Of a DNA stretch of 64,000 nucleotides, positions 12,400-23,060 are shown piece after piece. Origin of the DNA: Siphonodentalium dalli (taxonomy: Eukaryota > Mollusca > Scaphopoda > Gadilida > Siphonodentaliidae); the NCBI GenBank assembly GCA_032622095.1, contig CP136061.1, positions 252,041,582-252,105,581 of the forward strand. Reading direction: 5' to 3'. The notes beneath the pieces are model-generated. The model was not told the origin of the DNA. It searched no databases and saw only the letters and a list, made by a program, of their open reading frames with translations. A program made the position numbers and the translations under genes. Position 1 is the stretch's first letter, and each line of letters begins with the position of its first letter.

Positions 12400-12840
12400 C
12401 GGGCGAAGCGTTTCCACAAGAACATTTCGATAAATGGAGAATAATCCGGTGTTCCAAGAATGTTCATTTAATAATACTAAAATGATCAGACTTTGGACTA
12501 CGAAAATAGCTATAGAGAATAAATTGTATCTTTCCATTACTAGCTCAGTAGTCAGTACTGCACTTAAAGGGGTACTGGACACTAAATCCGGTCATTTATC
12601 ATTTTATGAGACCATCTCCTTTTATACTCAACAAATGAGTGAATTTGAGCCATGGATTCGTGCAAAATACACCCATGTGCTATATGAAAAATGCAGACAA
12701 CATGTTAATTATAATGACAATGAGTTTATTACTTAGTTTACGTCACCACACGCTTGTCATGCCGAAAGAATGCCACCCCCCCCCCCCCCAGTTAAACTTT
12801 AGCAAAACATACCTAATTTCTTAATGTAGTCACTTAGGTC
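12400..12840. repeat. Segmental duplication block S1 (upstream of D1)
   Basis: The sequence from gcgaagcgtttccacaagaa to acctaatttcttaatgtagtc is repeated at 18970-19395 upstream of D2 with scattered differences. The 100-aa ORF inside it is not conserved in the second copy (stops and frameshifts), so it is not called a gene. A C-run lies at 12777-12790. Confidence 0.75.
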
Positions 12841-12994
12841 TAAGACACACTCGGAAATTATACTTTGCAACGATACCTCATCAAGTTGGCTGAAGAAACG
12901 TTGGAAATATGGATTTACGAATATAATGAGTCAGGAATAATGAGTCGCATATAATCTTGAATCATAATTATAGTCATGAATCGTCTAAATTGGA

Positions 12995-13170
12995 TAGATC
13001 TCACTCGTGCCTTCGGAATTAAGAAGGGTGAAGTTAGTCTTGATTGGTAGTTATGAACTCTACACTCACTCGCGCTTCTCGCTCGGGAACAGAGTTAATC
13101 ACTTCCAGTCAAGGCAAATGCCATCCTTCTTAATTCTGAAGACACTCGTTGCGATGATCTATCCAATACT
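12995..13170. repeat. Palindromic element R1 upstream of D1
   Basis: The inverted arms are attggatagat...cgtgccttc..aattaagaagg at the left and ccttcttaattctgaag...gatctatccaat at the right, joined by a centre rich in ctcgcgcttctcgctcgg. Related copies lie at about 19550-19735 (D2) and 57650-57835 (D4), always just upstream of the 61-bp minisatellite. Confidence 0.75.
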
Positions 13171-13194
13171 AATCGTATAGACGTGACAACAGGA

Positions 13195-13326
13195 ACGTCG
13201 TTCATCCGAGCGAGTGGGAGTGGGGTTAAGTACGCCGGTTGGCGATCAAACGCATGGAACGATTATGTGTGATTGTTGCTTATTTGAGAAAGTAAGCCGG
13301 TTGGCATGAACACGCATGGAACGATC
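13195..13326. repeat. 61-bp minisatellite, short form (about 2 units)
   Basis: Two units containing agtaagccggttggc...aacacgcatggaacgat are present. The second unit runs straight into ccattgttactaaaa, just before the D1 start codon. The leader present at D2 and D4 between these two points is absent. Confidence 0.75.
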
Positions 13327-13361
13327 CATTGTTACTAAAAAATAAACCTTTTCGTTACAGA

Positions 13362-14129
13362 ATGGGGCTTCGAATGGTGGCTAATATGCTGCTCGTGTGT
13401 GTGGCACACTGCTCAATTCTCATCAACCGATTCCTCGCGTACTTACCGTTTTATACAAGATTCGTCGAATATATAGTTACATGGGTAGGAAAGAAACGCG
13501 GCTTTTCAAACAAGAAAACTGCTGCACAGCTATCTGTAATTAAAACCTCACGAGAAGGCGATTCCAGAAAACAAGTTGCACAAATGTTGAAACGCTTGCG
13601 ACAAATCTACGAAACAGAAGCGCAAGAGGGAAAGAAGGCATTAAATTCCGTCCTGTTTTCTTTAGACGGCGTTACACATATTAATCTGTTTGATCTAGTC
13701 AAGCATGGGCGACCTATGGTGGTCAATTTTGGCAGTTGCAGCTGACCACCGTTCATGGCGGATCTGCAGAATTTCGCTGAGCTCACGCGCGAGTTCGCGA
13801 AGTACGTAGATTTCGTTTTCATCTACATATCGGAGGCACACCCAGTCGAAGGTTGGAATTTTGAAAAAAATGAATATAAAATCAAAGACCATCGCAATCT
13901 CCAGGATCGAATCGAGGCCGCCAAGATGTTGAAAGCTCGAGTTGGTGATATCTGTCCGATTTTGGTGGATAATTTTGATAATACAACCAGCCGATGGTAC
14001 GGAGCTTTACCGGAACGTCTATACGTCATTCAAGATAGTGTCGTTGTTCTACAGGGAGGGGTTGGTCCATTCCAGTACAGCGTCGATGTTGTTGGGGATT
14101 GGCTAAATAAAACATTCACGAAGCAATAA
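13362..14129 (+). CDS. DIO: Iodothyronine-deiodinase-like selenoprotein D1 (Sec at TGA 13743-13745)
   Basis: The protein is 255 aa if TGA at residue 128 is read as selenocysteine. Deiodinases are membrane-anchored thioredoxin-fold oxidoreductases that remove iodine from thyroid-hormone-type iodothyronines using Sec. Seen here: a hydrophobic N-terminal segment (about residues 5-28) as a likely membrane anchor, NFGSCS-U-PPFM around the catalytic Sec, YISEAHPVEGW with the conserved His, HRNLQDRIEAAKML, and PERLYVIQ...GGVGPF near the C-terminus. These motifs are in the order and spacing known for the family. The length resembles vertebrate type 1 enzymes. The coding exon has no intron. The start is the ATG after ttcgttacagA, shared by all four copies; that tract could also be a splice acceptor for an upstream leader exon. 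Substrate and true hormone role in this animal cannot be inferred. Confidence 0.92.
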
Positions 14130-14464
14130 GGGAACCATATTAGAGAGAGTTCGCATACAACGGCACAGTGAGGTATTGCTCTAGCATGACATTGTAACAA
14201 CAATAACAATCATAACAGAAATTTAGTCAAAGAGCGCTGTAAGCAAACACAAGAACCACATAACCAGAAGCGAAACTTAGACGATGAAACAATGAGATAT
14301 ATATAATTATCTTCCGATTCCGTATCCTGGATGGAAACATAATAGAGATTAATATGATCCACACATTAACGCTTTGTCTGATTAAGAAATAAATACACTG
14401 CGCAACGGCGTGCATGTATAGTAGAATTTGGCCATAGACATAGAAGCTGATTGTAGGACGAGCC

Positions 14465-14768
14465 GAGGCAGAGTTTTACAATCAGTTTATGTGGGCGGAG
14501 TTATACAATCAGATTATGTGGGCGGAGTTTTACATTCAGTTTATGTGGGCGGAATTTTACTATCAGTTAATGTGGGAAGAGTTTCACAATCAGTTTATGT
14601 GGGCGGAGTTTTGCAACCAGTTTAATGTGGGCGCAGTTTTTCAATCAGTTTATGTGGGCAGAGTTATACAATCAGATTATGTGGGCGGAGCTTTACAATC
14701 AGTTTTGTGGGCGGAGTTTTACAATCTTATGTGGGCTTAATTTTACAATCAGTTTATGTGGTCAAAAT
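14465..14768. repeat. 28-bp tandem repeat (cagtttatgtgggcggag) in D1 3' region
   Basis: About eleven imperfect units contain tttatgtgggcggagttt and tacaatcag. The same array in almost the same order lies at 22187-22478 after D2, and none is seen after D4. It produces short spurious ORFs rich in MWAEF. Confidence 0.9.
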
Positions 14769-14983
14769 TCGGCTATACACGCCGATACGCATTGAATGTA
14801 TTTGTTTTGTAATTCGAATGTATGTTTTCGTCGAAAATTTAGTATTACAATTGTACATGTAACTATTTTACCGCCAATATATCCAGAGGAGAAAAATGTA
14901 TATTATATATCAGAATTATATCACAAATCTGTCACACCTTTCGGTTTAAAAATATGTTCTATATTATTTCAGAAATCGACATA

Positions 14984-15070
14984 CTGGCCAGAGTGGAAAC
15001 AAATGATGACTGAAGCTATAAAAGGTTTAAACCCCAGCTCAGTCGGATGTCGATTTCGCACTCTTACCAT
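14984..15070 (+). promoter_or_regulatory. SECIS element D1-a
   Basis: SECIS elements in the 3' UTR direct UGA recoding to selenocysteine. Seen: quartet strands TGAT (15004-15007) and GGAT (15045-15048) able to form tandem G.A pairs; helix II GACTGAAGCT with AGCTCAGTC (one bulged A); an apical ATAAAA (15018-15023) followed by a GGTTT/AAACC mini-stem, as in form-II SECIS; lower helix CTGG..AGAGTG with CACTCT..ACCA. It lies 0.85 kb after the D1 stop. Confidence 0.85.
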
Positions 15071-15328
15071 AATGTTGAACTCTTAATGTTGAAAGTCTGT
15101 CACTGTACAACTGTATATTGCATCTACCTGAAAATTTTGGAGGCCTCTATACAACATTTCACCATATGCAAATATATACCTGAAGTTTCAAAACAGTTAT
15201 ATGGCTTTAACATATTTGTGTTATATATGTTCTTGCATGACTGTGTTATTGGTGTATATCGCAAAGCTGCCACACTTCTCGGGTTTTCAAAGATGTATAT
15301 AAAGTATAGTATTCCAGAAATCGACATA

Positions 15329-15351
15329 CTGGCCAGAGTGGAAACAAATGA
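15329..15351 (+). promoter_or_regulatory. Truncated SECIS, 5' half only
   Basis: CTGGCCAGAGTGGAAACAA and ATGA match the 5' half of the other SECIS copies. The sequence then diverges to atggtaactgtactc, with no A-rich loop or 3' strand. It occupies the place where D2 carries its split SECIS and is unlikely to function. Confidence 0.75.
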
Positions 15352-15548
15352 ATGGTAACTGTACTCTCCCCGGTTGCAGGAGAAATGCTGCAGAGATCAA
15401 ATGTTCCTTTAGTTGCACTTAATCGCTTGATGAATCTTATGCGCTCACTATGGCGAATGGCCACTATTTATCAGTTCATTCTTGCCTCACCTCTCGCTAT
15501 TTCATAGATATACATGTAATAGTATACAGTATTTCATAGATTGACATA

Positions 15549-15635
15549 CTGGCCAGAGTGGAAACAAATGATGACTGAAGCTATAAAAGGATTACACCTC
15601 AGCTCAGTCGGATGCTAGATTTGCACTCTTGCCAG
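15549..15635 (+). promoter_or_regulatory. SECIS element D1-b
   Basis: Same architecture as D1-a: TGAT (15569-15572) opposite GGAT (15610-15613), helix II GACTGAAGCT/AGCTCAGTC, and apical ATAAAA at 15583-15588. The lower helix is the best in the window: CTGGCCAGAGTG against CACTCTTGCCAG pairs at 11 of 12 positions. It lies 1.4 kb after the D1 stop. Confidence 0.85.
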
Positions 15636-15911
15636 AATGTATCGAGGAAGTGGTGACAAGGGGTATGCCTCCCACAGTTGGTCAACATATTCAATATTTT
15701 GGAACTGTCATGCCGTTAGTTATGGTTTGTTCGATTTTAAATGCAATGACCGTCAATTTGATATATGTAACTAACCAGATATCATTAGTACACATGCACC
15801 TTATTTTTTCGGCTATATTTATCTCCATGTGTATGTTTTATACATGTATACATCATGTACTTGATATAGTGTAAATGTCTGACACGCCTCGTGAAGCCTA
15901 TGGTGAATATT

Positions 15912-15917
15912 AATAAA
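15912..15917 (+). terminator. Poly(A) signal, D1 unit
   Basis: AATAAA in the context gaatattaataaattaatctg. The same block with AATAAA follows the last SECIS in the D2 and D4 units, and the shared 3' block diverges soon after. Confidence 0.6.
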
Positions 15918-15984
15918 TTAATCTGAATCTAAATCTGAGCATGAATTTGCGAACAGTAGACCATAACAGCGTGATCTGCACGAC

Positions 15985-16030
15985 CGGGGCCACTCGACAC
16001 ATGGACAACCCTACCCGAGACAATTAATGG
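15985..16030. repeat. GAC-AACCC-GACC simple repeat, short form
   Basis: A few degenerate units (acatggacaaccctacccgagacaa) follow the D1 poly(A) signal. The same motif is greatly expanded after D2 (23890-24140) and D4 (61655-62135). Confidence 0.6.
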
Positions 16031-16039
16031 CTAAGACAC

Positions 16040-17460
16040 TGCGCTTGTGTTGTCTTATGAAGCCAATCAACGAACCAACATTCGAGCATTTAACAACAGA
16101 CAATTGGGTGCGAGTTGTGCAAAATTCAAATTCAAATTAGTTTATTCTCATTCATCATCATGATATGATATATAGAGATGACAAATATACATGTAATACA
16201 TTATACATAAAATAGGTATGGCGTTAATACTAACAATTAAGTACATATTTTCTAACGTTTACATATCATGAATATGGTCATATAGGGAAGGTTCGTGCTG
16301 TCTAAGTTGCTAAAAAGGGGGTTGGAATGGGTTGTGCTGTGTTGGGAGCGGTGAACTCGTCAAGTAGACGTTCGTCTTATATAATCGCATAATTTATGTA
16401 GGACGCGCAAGAGAGTAGACGGGCGCGAAGCGCCCGGGATGGTCGAAAAGATCGAGTGATCTTCTCCTTCACCCCACGGTTTGTTGTTGTTGGAGATATT
16501 GTACACAGAAAATTGTCATGTCTGAACCCGGCAAAGGTTGAGTTGAATTGAATTGAATGTTGTGTGAGGGAGGGCCCACGAGCTTTAATATGGGGTATGA
16601 TGGTGGAGTCCCGAGTTGTCCCTTTAATGATTTTGTTGTTGCTGAGCGAGTCATTTGGTGCGCTGGAATGAAGAACGGGGCCCGTGTTGTAATGATAAAG
16701 TTTGTTAGTTGTTTAAAAGTATGCATATGTATAAACTCAAGCAAACGCAAGCAGGAAGACCAGGGACCAGACGGATGCGGTACGCGCAGAGCGAGAGCGA
16801 GACATAGGGAGAATTGCATGTAGATAGGGCCCGCAATTGCACTTAGAGTTTTGCGTAGTTGTCGTATGTTGTTGTATTTACCTCCCCCATATTGTACGGG
16901 CGTACGTGAATGCGTATTTTGACAATTTCATATAGTGTTAATTAAGATTTTTATTTATTCACTGAAATAAATTTGAATGACAATGAACAAGGCATGATAT
17001 ACTCTCTATATATATGTATGACTATTGTATTGCACTGAAAGAGATTTTAATTCCAATAGCATGTTTGAACACTGTTGTATTGAATGGCATGTGATGTTGA
17101 GCAGAAGAGAAGAAGGGCGCGAACACCCGAGATGATCGATGTGATATAGAGAGAGAGAGAGGTGAGGAGATTGGAGTTTGGCGAGTTACCCAGAGGTGTT
17201 GATGCATTTTTCTATCCCACCCTTCTTCCCCATGTCGTGCACGGGCGTAGGTGAAATCATATTTTTAACAATCATATACAGTGTTAATTCAGATTTATAT
17301 TCGCTGAAGTAATTTTGAACGATAATGAACAGGACATGATATACATCTATATATATATAAGTATTGTACAGTGAACATATTTTTTTGGTTTATATGATTT
17401 TTTTGGTTATTTTATTTTGGTAAAATGATGTATGTACAAATTGATAATTACAATGTGTTC
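16040..17460. other. No intact gene; possible LINE-related flank
   Basis: There is an imperfect direct repeat of about 150 bp (16870-17040 and 17215-17375; shared gtgttaatt..agattt, aatgaacaaggcatgatata). The phrase caaattcaaattagttta near 16130 would read on the minus strand as an A-rich tail and could be the 3' end of the minus-strand LINE, but this is not established. Short ORFs here have no recognisable domain. Confidence 0.35.
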
Positions 17461-18041
17461 TTGATGGGCCGTTCCTGGCCTCCCGAAGAAAGTCGCAGAG
17501 CAGCAAGCGGCCGAACATATGAGGGTATATGTCCGGCCTTAACTCGATGAGAGCTTAGATGACCACTTATGGGTCTGAAGTTTCCTTGCACCCCACCCCA
17601 AGCTTAGTGCTGGGTCGGTTTTTATGCCGGGTCCCGCTCGATAGGTGTTGTCGGATGAGTGGAATGTGTTAGACACGAGCGCTAGTTTCTGTAAATGTTA
17701 CAAGATATGCAGTTAGTTAGTTTGGTTTGGAGGAGATAATTATTCGATGGCTTATACTACGGTCACCAACGGGGTATCTACACCGCCCGAGGACATTCAT
17801 CAGCGCCCAAGGAACCATCTAGGGCCGGAGCCCGCTAACCTATGTTTTAATTTTGGTGTTAGTCAATTTGTAATAATGGCTATGTTTGTCAGCATTATGG
17901 TGAGATAGGCAAAGTTTGTTAGTTTTTTTTATAGGAGATAATTAATCAATGGCTTATACTACGGCCACGACATGCGTATCTATGCCGCCCGAGGACATTC
18001 ATCAGCGCCCAAGGAACCATCTAGGGCGTGAGCCCGCTAAC
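17461..18041 (-). repeat. LINE 3' UTR region with duplicated 110-bp segment
   Basis: On the minus strand this follows the LINE stop codon. Two copies of a roughly 110-bp segment are present, about 17740-17845 and 17935-18045. They share gcttatactacgg, cgcccgaggacattcatcag and ggaaccatctaggg. The GC-rich block 17461-17640 is single copy in the window. Confidence 0.65.
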
Positions 18042-18968
18042 CTAGGTTTTATGATTGGTGTTAGTAGTAAAATGTAGGACAGTCACATTGTTGGAGTTTA
18101 ATAGGAGAACAAAACTGTATGTACTAGGATTCTCAGTCAATGAAACTGGTATATTTCGTCTGCGTAAGGAACTCCAGTAATTACATTCCATTAAGTGATG
18201 ATATTCGTCACCTAATGAATTAGTCCTACATAAGTTACAATATCTTTTATTCTTGTCAATGTTAAGCCACGATCCTCTTTCTATTGGCAGGCGATGGTTT
18301 CTACAGCGATATCTCATTAAAGTAATCACATCGTTTCTTGTTAACTTACATAAGTAAGGTTCAGTACCAAAATTTATTTTGTAAATTCTATAGGTCGAAC
18401 ATTTACCAATTGAGTTCACTTTTAATTTCCAATCATAGATAAATTTTTTAGTTAAAGTTTGTTTGACTGATTCTTTAACATGTGCTGGTTCGAACTCTTC
18501 GGTGCCCTGTATAATCCAATAATAAGATAAACCCGTGATATTCATAATACCTTATATATGACTTATCCAGGGGTGACTCCATTCTTTTGAATAATTACTA
18601 AGTAAATAGTAGTATAGTGTTTGCGTTATCTTAGGTTTGTTCGAATTAATTAATTTTGCCCAGTAGTAACCCATTATTGTGTCTATTTCAATCTCCAAAG
18701 GAGTAACACCTGTTTCACCGTATACCATGACGTCTAGAGTACTATATTTAAGGTTAAAGATATACTTCAAATACGTTAATTGCACTTTTTCAAGTTCAAG
18801 CTTTTCATGATATCCCCAAATTTCGCAAGCGTACAAAAGAATTGGTTTAACAGTCTTTTCAAAGAGGTCTATTTGTAAATTGACAGGTATGTTCATTCCT
18901 TTTTACTTATATATAAGTGCATACATAGCTCGTCTGGCCTTAGCTATTAACTCCTGCAGAGACTCGAA
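18042..18968 (-). pseudogene. Decayed LINE reverse-transcriptase C-terminal region
   Basis: Reading on the minus strand from 18968 gives LQELIAKARRAMYALIYK, a TAA stop (18903-18905), then NIPVNLQIDLFEKTVKPILL with ACEIWG. This is the thumb/connection region typical of LINE ORF2 proteins. After a second in-frame TAA (18552-18554) the same frame continues with RCRNHRLPIERGSW and a CNLC...HHLMEC zinc knuckle near the C-terminus. The two premature stops and the missing polymerase and endonuclease domains show a dead, 5'-truncated copy. Its 5' end abuts segmental block S2 at about 18969. Confidence 0.88.
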
Positions 18969-19400
18969 TTATTGTCGGACGAAGCGGTTTCCACAAGAAC
19001 ATTTCGATAAATGGAGAATAATCCGGTGTTTCAATAATTTTCATTTAATAATACTAAAATGTTCAGACTTTGGACTACATAAATAGCTATAGAGAATAAA
19101 TTGTATCTTCCCATTACTAGCTCAGTGGTCAGTGCTGCACTTAAAGGGGTACTGTACACTAACTCTGGTCATGTATGGAACCTTCTCCTTTTATACTCAA
19201 CAACTGAATGAATTTGAGACATGGGTTATTGCAGAATACACTCATGTGCTATATGAAAAATGCAAACAACATGTTAATTATAATGACAATGAGTTTATTA
19301 CTTTCATTTAGGTCACCACATTTCTTGGCATGACGAAACAGTGTCCCCCAAGTTAAACTTTAGCAAAACATACCTAATTTCTTGATGTAGTCACTTAGGT
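18969..19400. repeat. Segmental duplication block S2 (upstream of D2)
   Basis: Second copy of block S1 (12400-12840), carrying small indels that break the ORFs of S1. Confidence 0.75.
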
Positions 19401-19549
19401 CTAAGACATACTCGGAAATTAAACTTTCCAACGATACCTCATCAAGTTGGCTGAAGAAATATTGGAAATATGGCTTTGCGAATATAGTGAGTCAGAAATA
19501 CCGAACCGCATATAATCGTGAATCATAATTATAGTCACTAATCGTCTAA

Positions 19550-19735
19550 ATAGGATAGCTCATCTTATTCGTGCCTTCAGAATTAAGAAGGGTGACGTTA
19601 GTCTTTATTTGTAGTTATTAACTCTACTAACTCGCGCTTCTCGCTCGGGAATAGAGTTAATAACTTCCAGTCAAGGCAAACGACATCCTTCTTAATTCTG
19701 AAGACACTCGTTGCGATGATCTATCCAATACTAAT
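19550..19735. repeat. Palindromic element R2 upstream of D2
   Basis: Copy of R1 with inverted arms cagaattaagaaggg and ccttcttaattctgaag around the same ctcgcgcttctcgctcgg centre. Confidence 0.75.
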
Positions 19736-19779
19736 CGTATAGACGTGACAACAGGAACGTCGTTCAGCCCAGCGAGTGG

Positions 19780-20275
19780 GAGTGGGGGTAAGTAAGCCGG
19801 TTGACGTGAACACGCATGGAACGATTAGGTGTGATAGTTGTGGGTAGAGAAAGTAAGCCGGTTGGCGTTAACACGCATGGAACGATTAGGTGTGATAGTT
19901 GTGGGTAGGAGAAAGTAAGTCGGTTGGCGTTAACACGCATGGAACGATTAGGTGTGATAGTTGCGGGTGTGAGAAAGTAAGTCGGTTGACGTGAACACGC
20001 ATGGAACGATTAGGTGTGATAGTTGCGGGTGGTAGTAAGTAAGCCGGTTGGCGTGAACACGTATGAACGATTATGTGTGATGGTTGCGGGTGGTAGTAAG
20101 TAAGCCGGTTGGCGTGAACACGTATGAACGATTATGTGTGATAGTTTCGGGTGGTAGTAAGTAAGCCGGTTGACGTGAACACGCATGGAACCATTATGTG
20201 TGATAGTTGCGGGTGGTAGTAAGTAAGCCGGTTGGCGTTAACACCCATTGAACGATTCTGTATGATAGTTGCGAT
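19780..20275. repeat. 61-bp minisatellite upstream of D2 (about 8 units)
   Basis: Units contain agtaagccggttg(a/g)cgt, aacacgcatggaacgatta and gtgtgatagttgcggg. Two interleaved subtypes occur, taacacgcatggaacg and gaacacgtatgaacg, which differ by one base in length. Confidence 0.9.
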
Positions 20276-20375
20276 GGATGTATGCGAATGTGCTCGTGGA
20301 CGAACTGGTATGCTGTGTCAGATTGTATGTATGTGCGTTTGTGGTATGTTGGCGTGGCTGTATATGTGGATGTGA

Positions 20376-20547
20376 AGTTTTTGATATTCTTCTAATTTAA
20401 ACACATCGCAAACGTGTCCCTGAAGGCTACATGAACTGGATTGGTTGCACCTTGAATTTTCGTACAATCGTATTGATGCATCGGTGCTCACACATCGCAG
20501 AAAACAAGCCATCCATTGTTACTAAAAATAAACCTTTTCGTTACAGA
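20376..20547 (+). promoter_or_regulatory. Conserved D2 leader/upstream region
   Basis: Conserved with D4 (59540-59698) and in pieces at D3: aatttaaacacatcgcaaac, cgtacaatcgtattgatg, cacatcgcag, catccattgttactaaa, ccttttcgttacag. The minisatellite stops at its left edge and the ATG at its right. It may hold the promoter, a leader exon and a splice acceptor (ttcgttacag), but no TATA box or start site was identified. Confidence 0.5.
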
Positions 20548-21315
20548 ATGGGGCTTCCAATGGTGGCTAATATGCTGCTCGTGTGTGTGGTACACTTCTT
20601 TACTCTCATCAACCGATTCCTCACGTACTTACCGTTTTATACAAGATTCGTCGAATATATAGTTCCATGGGTAGGGAAGAAACGCGGCTTTTCAAACAAG
20701 AAAACTGCTACACAGCTCTCTCTAATTAAAAGCACAAGAGAAAGCGATTCCAAAAAACAAGTTGCACTAATGTTGAAACGCTTGCGACAAATCTACGAAA
20801 CAGAAGCACAAGATGGAAAGAAGGCATTAAATTCCGTCCTGTTTTCTTTAGACGGAGTTACACAGATTAATTTGTTGGATCTTGTCAAGCATGGGCGACC
20901 TCTGGTGGTCAATTTTGGAAGTTGCAGCTGACCACCGTTCATGACGGATCTGCAGAATTTCGCTGAGCTCACGCACGAGTTCGCGAAGTACGTAGATTTC
21001 GTTTTCATCTACATATCGGAGGCACACCCAGTCGAAGGTTGGAATTTTGAAAACAATGAATATAAAATCAAAGACCATCGCAATCTCCAGGATCGAATCG
21101 AGGCCGCCAAGATGTTGAGTGCTCGAGTTGGTGATATATGTCCGATTTTCGTGGATAATTTTGATAATACAACCAGCCGATGGTACGGAGCTTTCCCGGA
21201 ACGTCTATACGTCATTCAAGATAGTGTCGTTGTTCTACAGGGAGGGATTGGTCCATTCCTGTACAGCGTCGATGTTGTTGGGGATTGGCTAAATAAAACA
21301 TTCACGAAGCAATAA
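20548..21315 (+). CDS. DIO: Iodothyronine-deiodinase-like selenoprotein D2 (Sec at TGA 20929-20931)
   Basis: The protein is 255 aa with Sec at residue 128, collinear with D1 and D4. The N-terminal hydrophobic segment is ANMLLVCVVHFFTLI. The catalytic motif is NFGSCS-U-PPFM, followed by YISEAHPVEGW, HRNLQDRIEAAKML, FPERLYVIQ and GGIGPFLYS. Relative to D1, most changes are conservative and the frame is intact throughout, which argues for function or recent duplication. One intact SECIS (22702-22788) lies 1.39 kb downstream. The second is split by a transposon. A 519-bp TTAA element also interrupts the 3' region. Expression depends on whether D2-a alone suffices and whether the longer UTR is transcribed. 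Confidence 0.92.
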
Positions 21316-21534
21316 GGGAACCATATTAGAGAGAGTTCGCATACAACGGCACAATGGGGTATTGCTCTAGCATGACATTGTAACAACAATAACAGTCATA
21401 ACAGAAATTCAGTCAAAGAGTGCTGTAAGCAAACACAAGAACCACATAACCACATAACTTAGACGATGAAACAATGAGATATATATAATTATCTTCCGAT
21501 TCCGTATCCTGGATGGAAACATAATAGAGATTAA

Positions 21535-22053
21535 AGATGGATTATCTCTTTAAATAACAAATTTTAAATAGTTGCGTGGGTATAAAATAATAGATATGAA
21601 CTGAAGACCTATGTCCGGAAAAGCTTCTATCAATTAATATTGATTTTATTTCGAATATTAAATCGGGCCCATTTATGTTACTATTTTTAGAACCGACCAT
21701 TCGGATGAGACCGTATTGCGATATAGAGCACTGGGCTGTTCCTACGCTACGCATCGAATGTCAAATGTCACAGATTGGTTGTTTGTATTGTTTTGTTTCA
21801 CAGATATAAGCGATAATGAGTATAATTAACGTTTATTTGTGACAAAATAGCGCAATATAATTTCTGGTCTCTGTTAATAGTAACCACTATTGTTCGTTAG
21901 CTGAACAAACACACCTTTTTAGACCAGAAAATATTCGAAATAAAATTAATATTAATCGATAGAAGCATTTCCGGACAGGAGTCTTCGATTCAAATCTAAT
22001 ATTTTATACCCCGGTAACGATATAATACATGTTTACAAAGAGATAATCCACCT
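21535..22053. mobile_element. TTAA-type MITE (AGATGGATTATCTCTTT ends) in D2 3' region
   Basis: The 519-bp element is flanked by TTAA (21531-21534, 22054-22057). Its terminal inverted repeats are AGATGGATTATCTCTTT and AAAGAGATAATCCACCT, and the subterminal blocks are also inverted (ttaatattgattttattt against aaataaaattaatattaa; tatgtccggaaaagcttct against agaagcatttccggaca). D1 shows the empty site (gagattaatatgatcc). Fragments of the family lie near 44450-44540 and 54787-54960. Confidence 0.85.
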
Positions 22054-22186
22054 TTAATATGTTCCTATATGATCCACACATTAACGCTTTGTCTGATTAA
22101 GAAATAAATACACTGCGCAACGGCGTGCGTGTATAGTAGAATTTGGCCCGATAGACATAGACGCTGATTGTAGCACGAGTCGAGGC

Positions 22187-22478
22187 AGAGTTTTACAATC
22201 AGTTTATGTGGGCGGAGTTATACAATCAGATTATGTGGGCGGAGTTTTACATTCAGTTTATGTGGGCGGAATTTTACTATCAGTTAATGTGGGAAGAGTT
22301 TCACAATCAGTTTATGTGGGCGGAGTTTTGCAACCAGTTTAATGTGGGCGCAGTTTTTCAATCAGTTTATGTGGGCAGAGTTATACAATGAGATTATGTG
22401 GGCGGAGCTTTACAATCAGTTTATGTCGGCGGAGTTTTACAATCTTATGTGGGCTGAATTTTACAATCAGTTTATGTG
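22187..22478. repeat. 28-bp tandem repeat in D2 3' region
   Basis: Counterpart of 14465-14768, with the same unit order and the same variant units (gttaatgtgggaagagtttc, tttaatgtgggcgcagttt). The array therefore predates the D1/D2 duplication. Confidence 0.9.
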
Positions 22479-22701
22479 GTCAAAATTCGGCTATACACGC
22501 CGATACGCATTGAATGTATTTGTTTTGTAATTCGAATGTATGTTTTCGTCGAAATTTTAGTATTACAATTGTACATGTAACTATTCTACCGCCAATATAT
22601 CCAGAGGAGACAAATGTATATTATATATCACAATTATATCACAAATCTGTCACACCTTTCGGTTTTAAAATATGTTCTATATTATTTCAGAAATCAACAT
22701 A

Positions 22702-22788
22702 CTGGCCAGAATGGAAACAAATGATGACTGAAGCTATAAAAGGTTTAAACCCCAGCTCAGTCGGATGTCGATTTCGCACTCTTACCAG
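22702..22788 (+). promoter_or_regulatory. SECIS element D2-a
   Basis: TGAT (22722-22725) faces GGAT (22763-22766). Helix II is GACTGAAGCT/AGCTCAGTC, the apical run ATAAAA is at 22736-22741, and the GGTTT/AAACC mini-stem is present. The lower helix is CTGG..AGAATG against CACTCT..ACCAG, with one pair weakened relative to D1. This is the only unbroken SECIS of the D2 unit. Confidence 0.85.
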
Positions 22789-23060
22789 AATGTTGAACTC
22801 TTAATGTTGAAAGTCTGTCACTGTACATTGCATCTACCTGAACATTTTGGAGGTCTCTATACAACATTTCACCATATGCTATACAGTCTTTTCTGCAAAT
22901 ATTTACCTGAAGTTGCAAAAAATATATATGGCTTTAACATAGATTGTATTATATAATTATTTTCTTGCGTGACTGTGTTATTGGTGTATATCGCAAAGCT
23001 GCCACACTTCTCTGGTGTTCAAAGGTGTATATAAAATATAGTATTCCAGAAATCGACACA

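Larger units (their letters stand above)
14130..15930 (+). other. Putative D1 3' UTR with several SECIS
   Basis: From the stop codon to the AATAAA signal there is no other coding region. The first 200 bp (accatattagagagagttcg onward) match the D2 and D4 3' flanks closely. A 28-bp tandem repeat, two complete SECIS and a half SECIS follow. Whether this is one unspliced UTR or contains an intron is unknown: the SECIS blocks are each preceded by tatttcag or similar, which resembles a splice acceptor. Confidence 0.6.

Noticed and set aside
12434-12736. 100-aa ORF upstream of D1
   Set aside because: Its duplicate at 18990-19310 is broken by frameshifts, which argues against protein-level constraint.
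13743-13745. TGA in D1 (and 20929, 40289, 60080) read as a stop that makes each copy two pseudogene halves
   Set aside because: The stop is at the same codon in all four copies, exactly at the known Sec site of deiodinases. The frame continues unbroken with conserved family motifs, and SECIS-like structures follow three of the copies.
13607-14029. Minus-strand ORFs of 65-71 aa opposite the deiodinase exons (also at D2-D4)
   Set aside because: Shadows of the conserved sense frame, repeated only because the genes are paralogues.
14489-14740. ORFs of MWAEF repeats (also at 22206-22530)
   Set aside because: The 28-bp tandem repeat creates them. Frames shift between units because 28 is not a multiple of three.
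22514-22804. 96-aa ORF with KSTYWPEWKQMMTEAIKG, conserved between D1 and D2 units
   Set aside because: The conserved part coincides with the SECIS stem-loop. Repeats of it after D4 carry indels that break the reading frame but keep base pairing.
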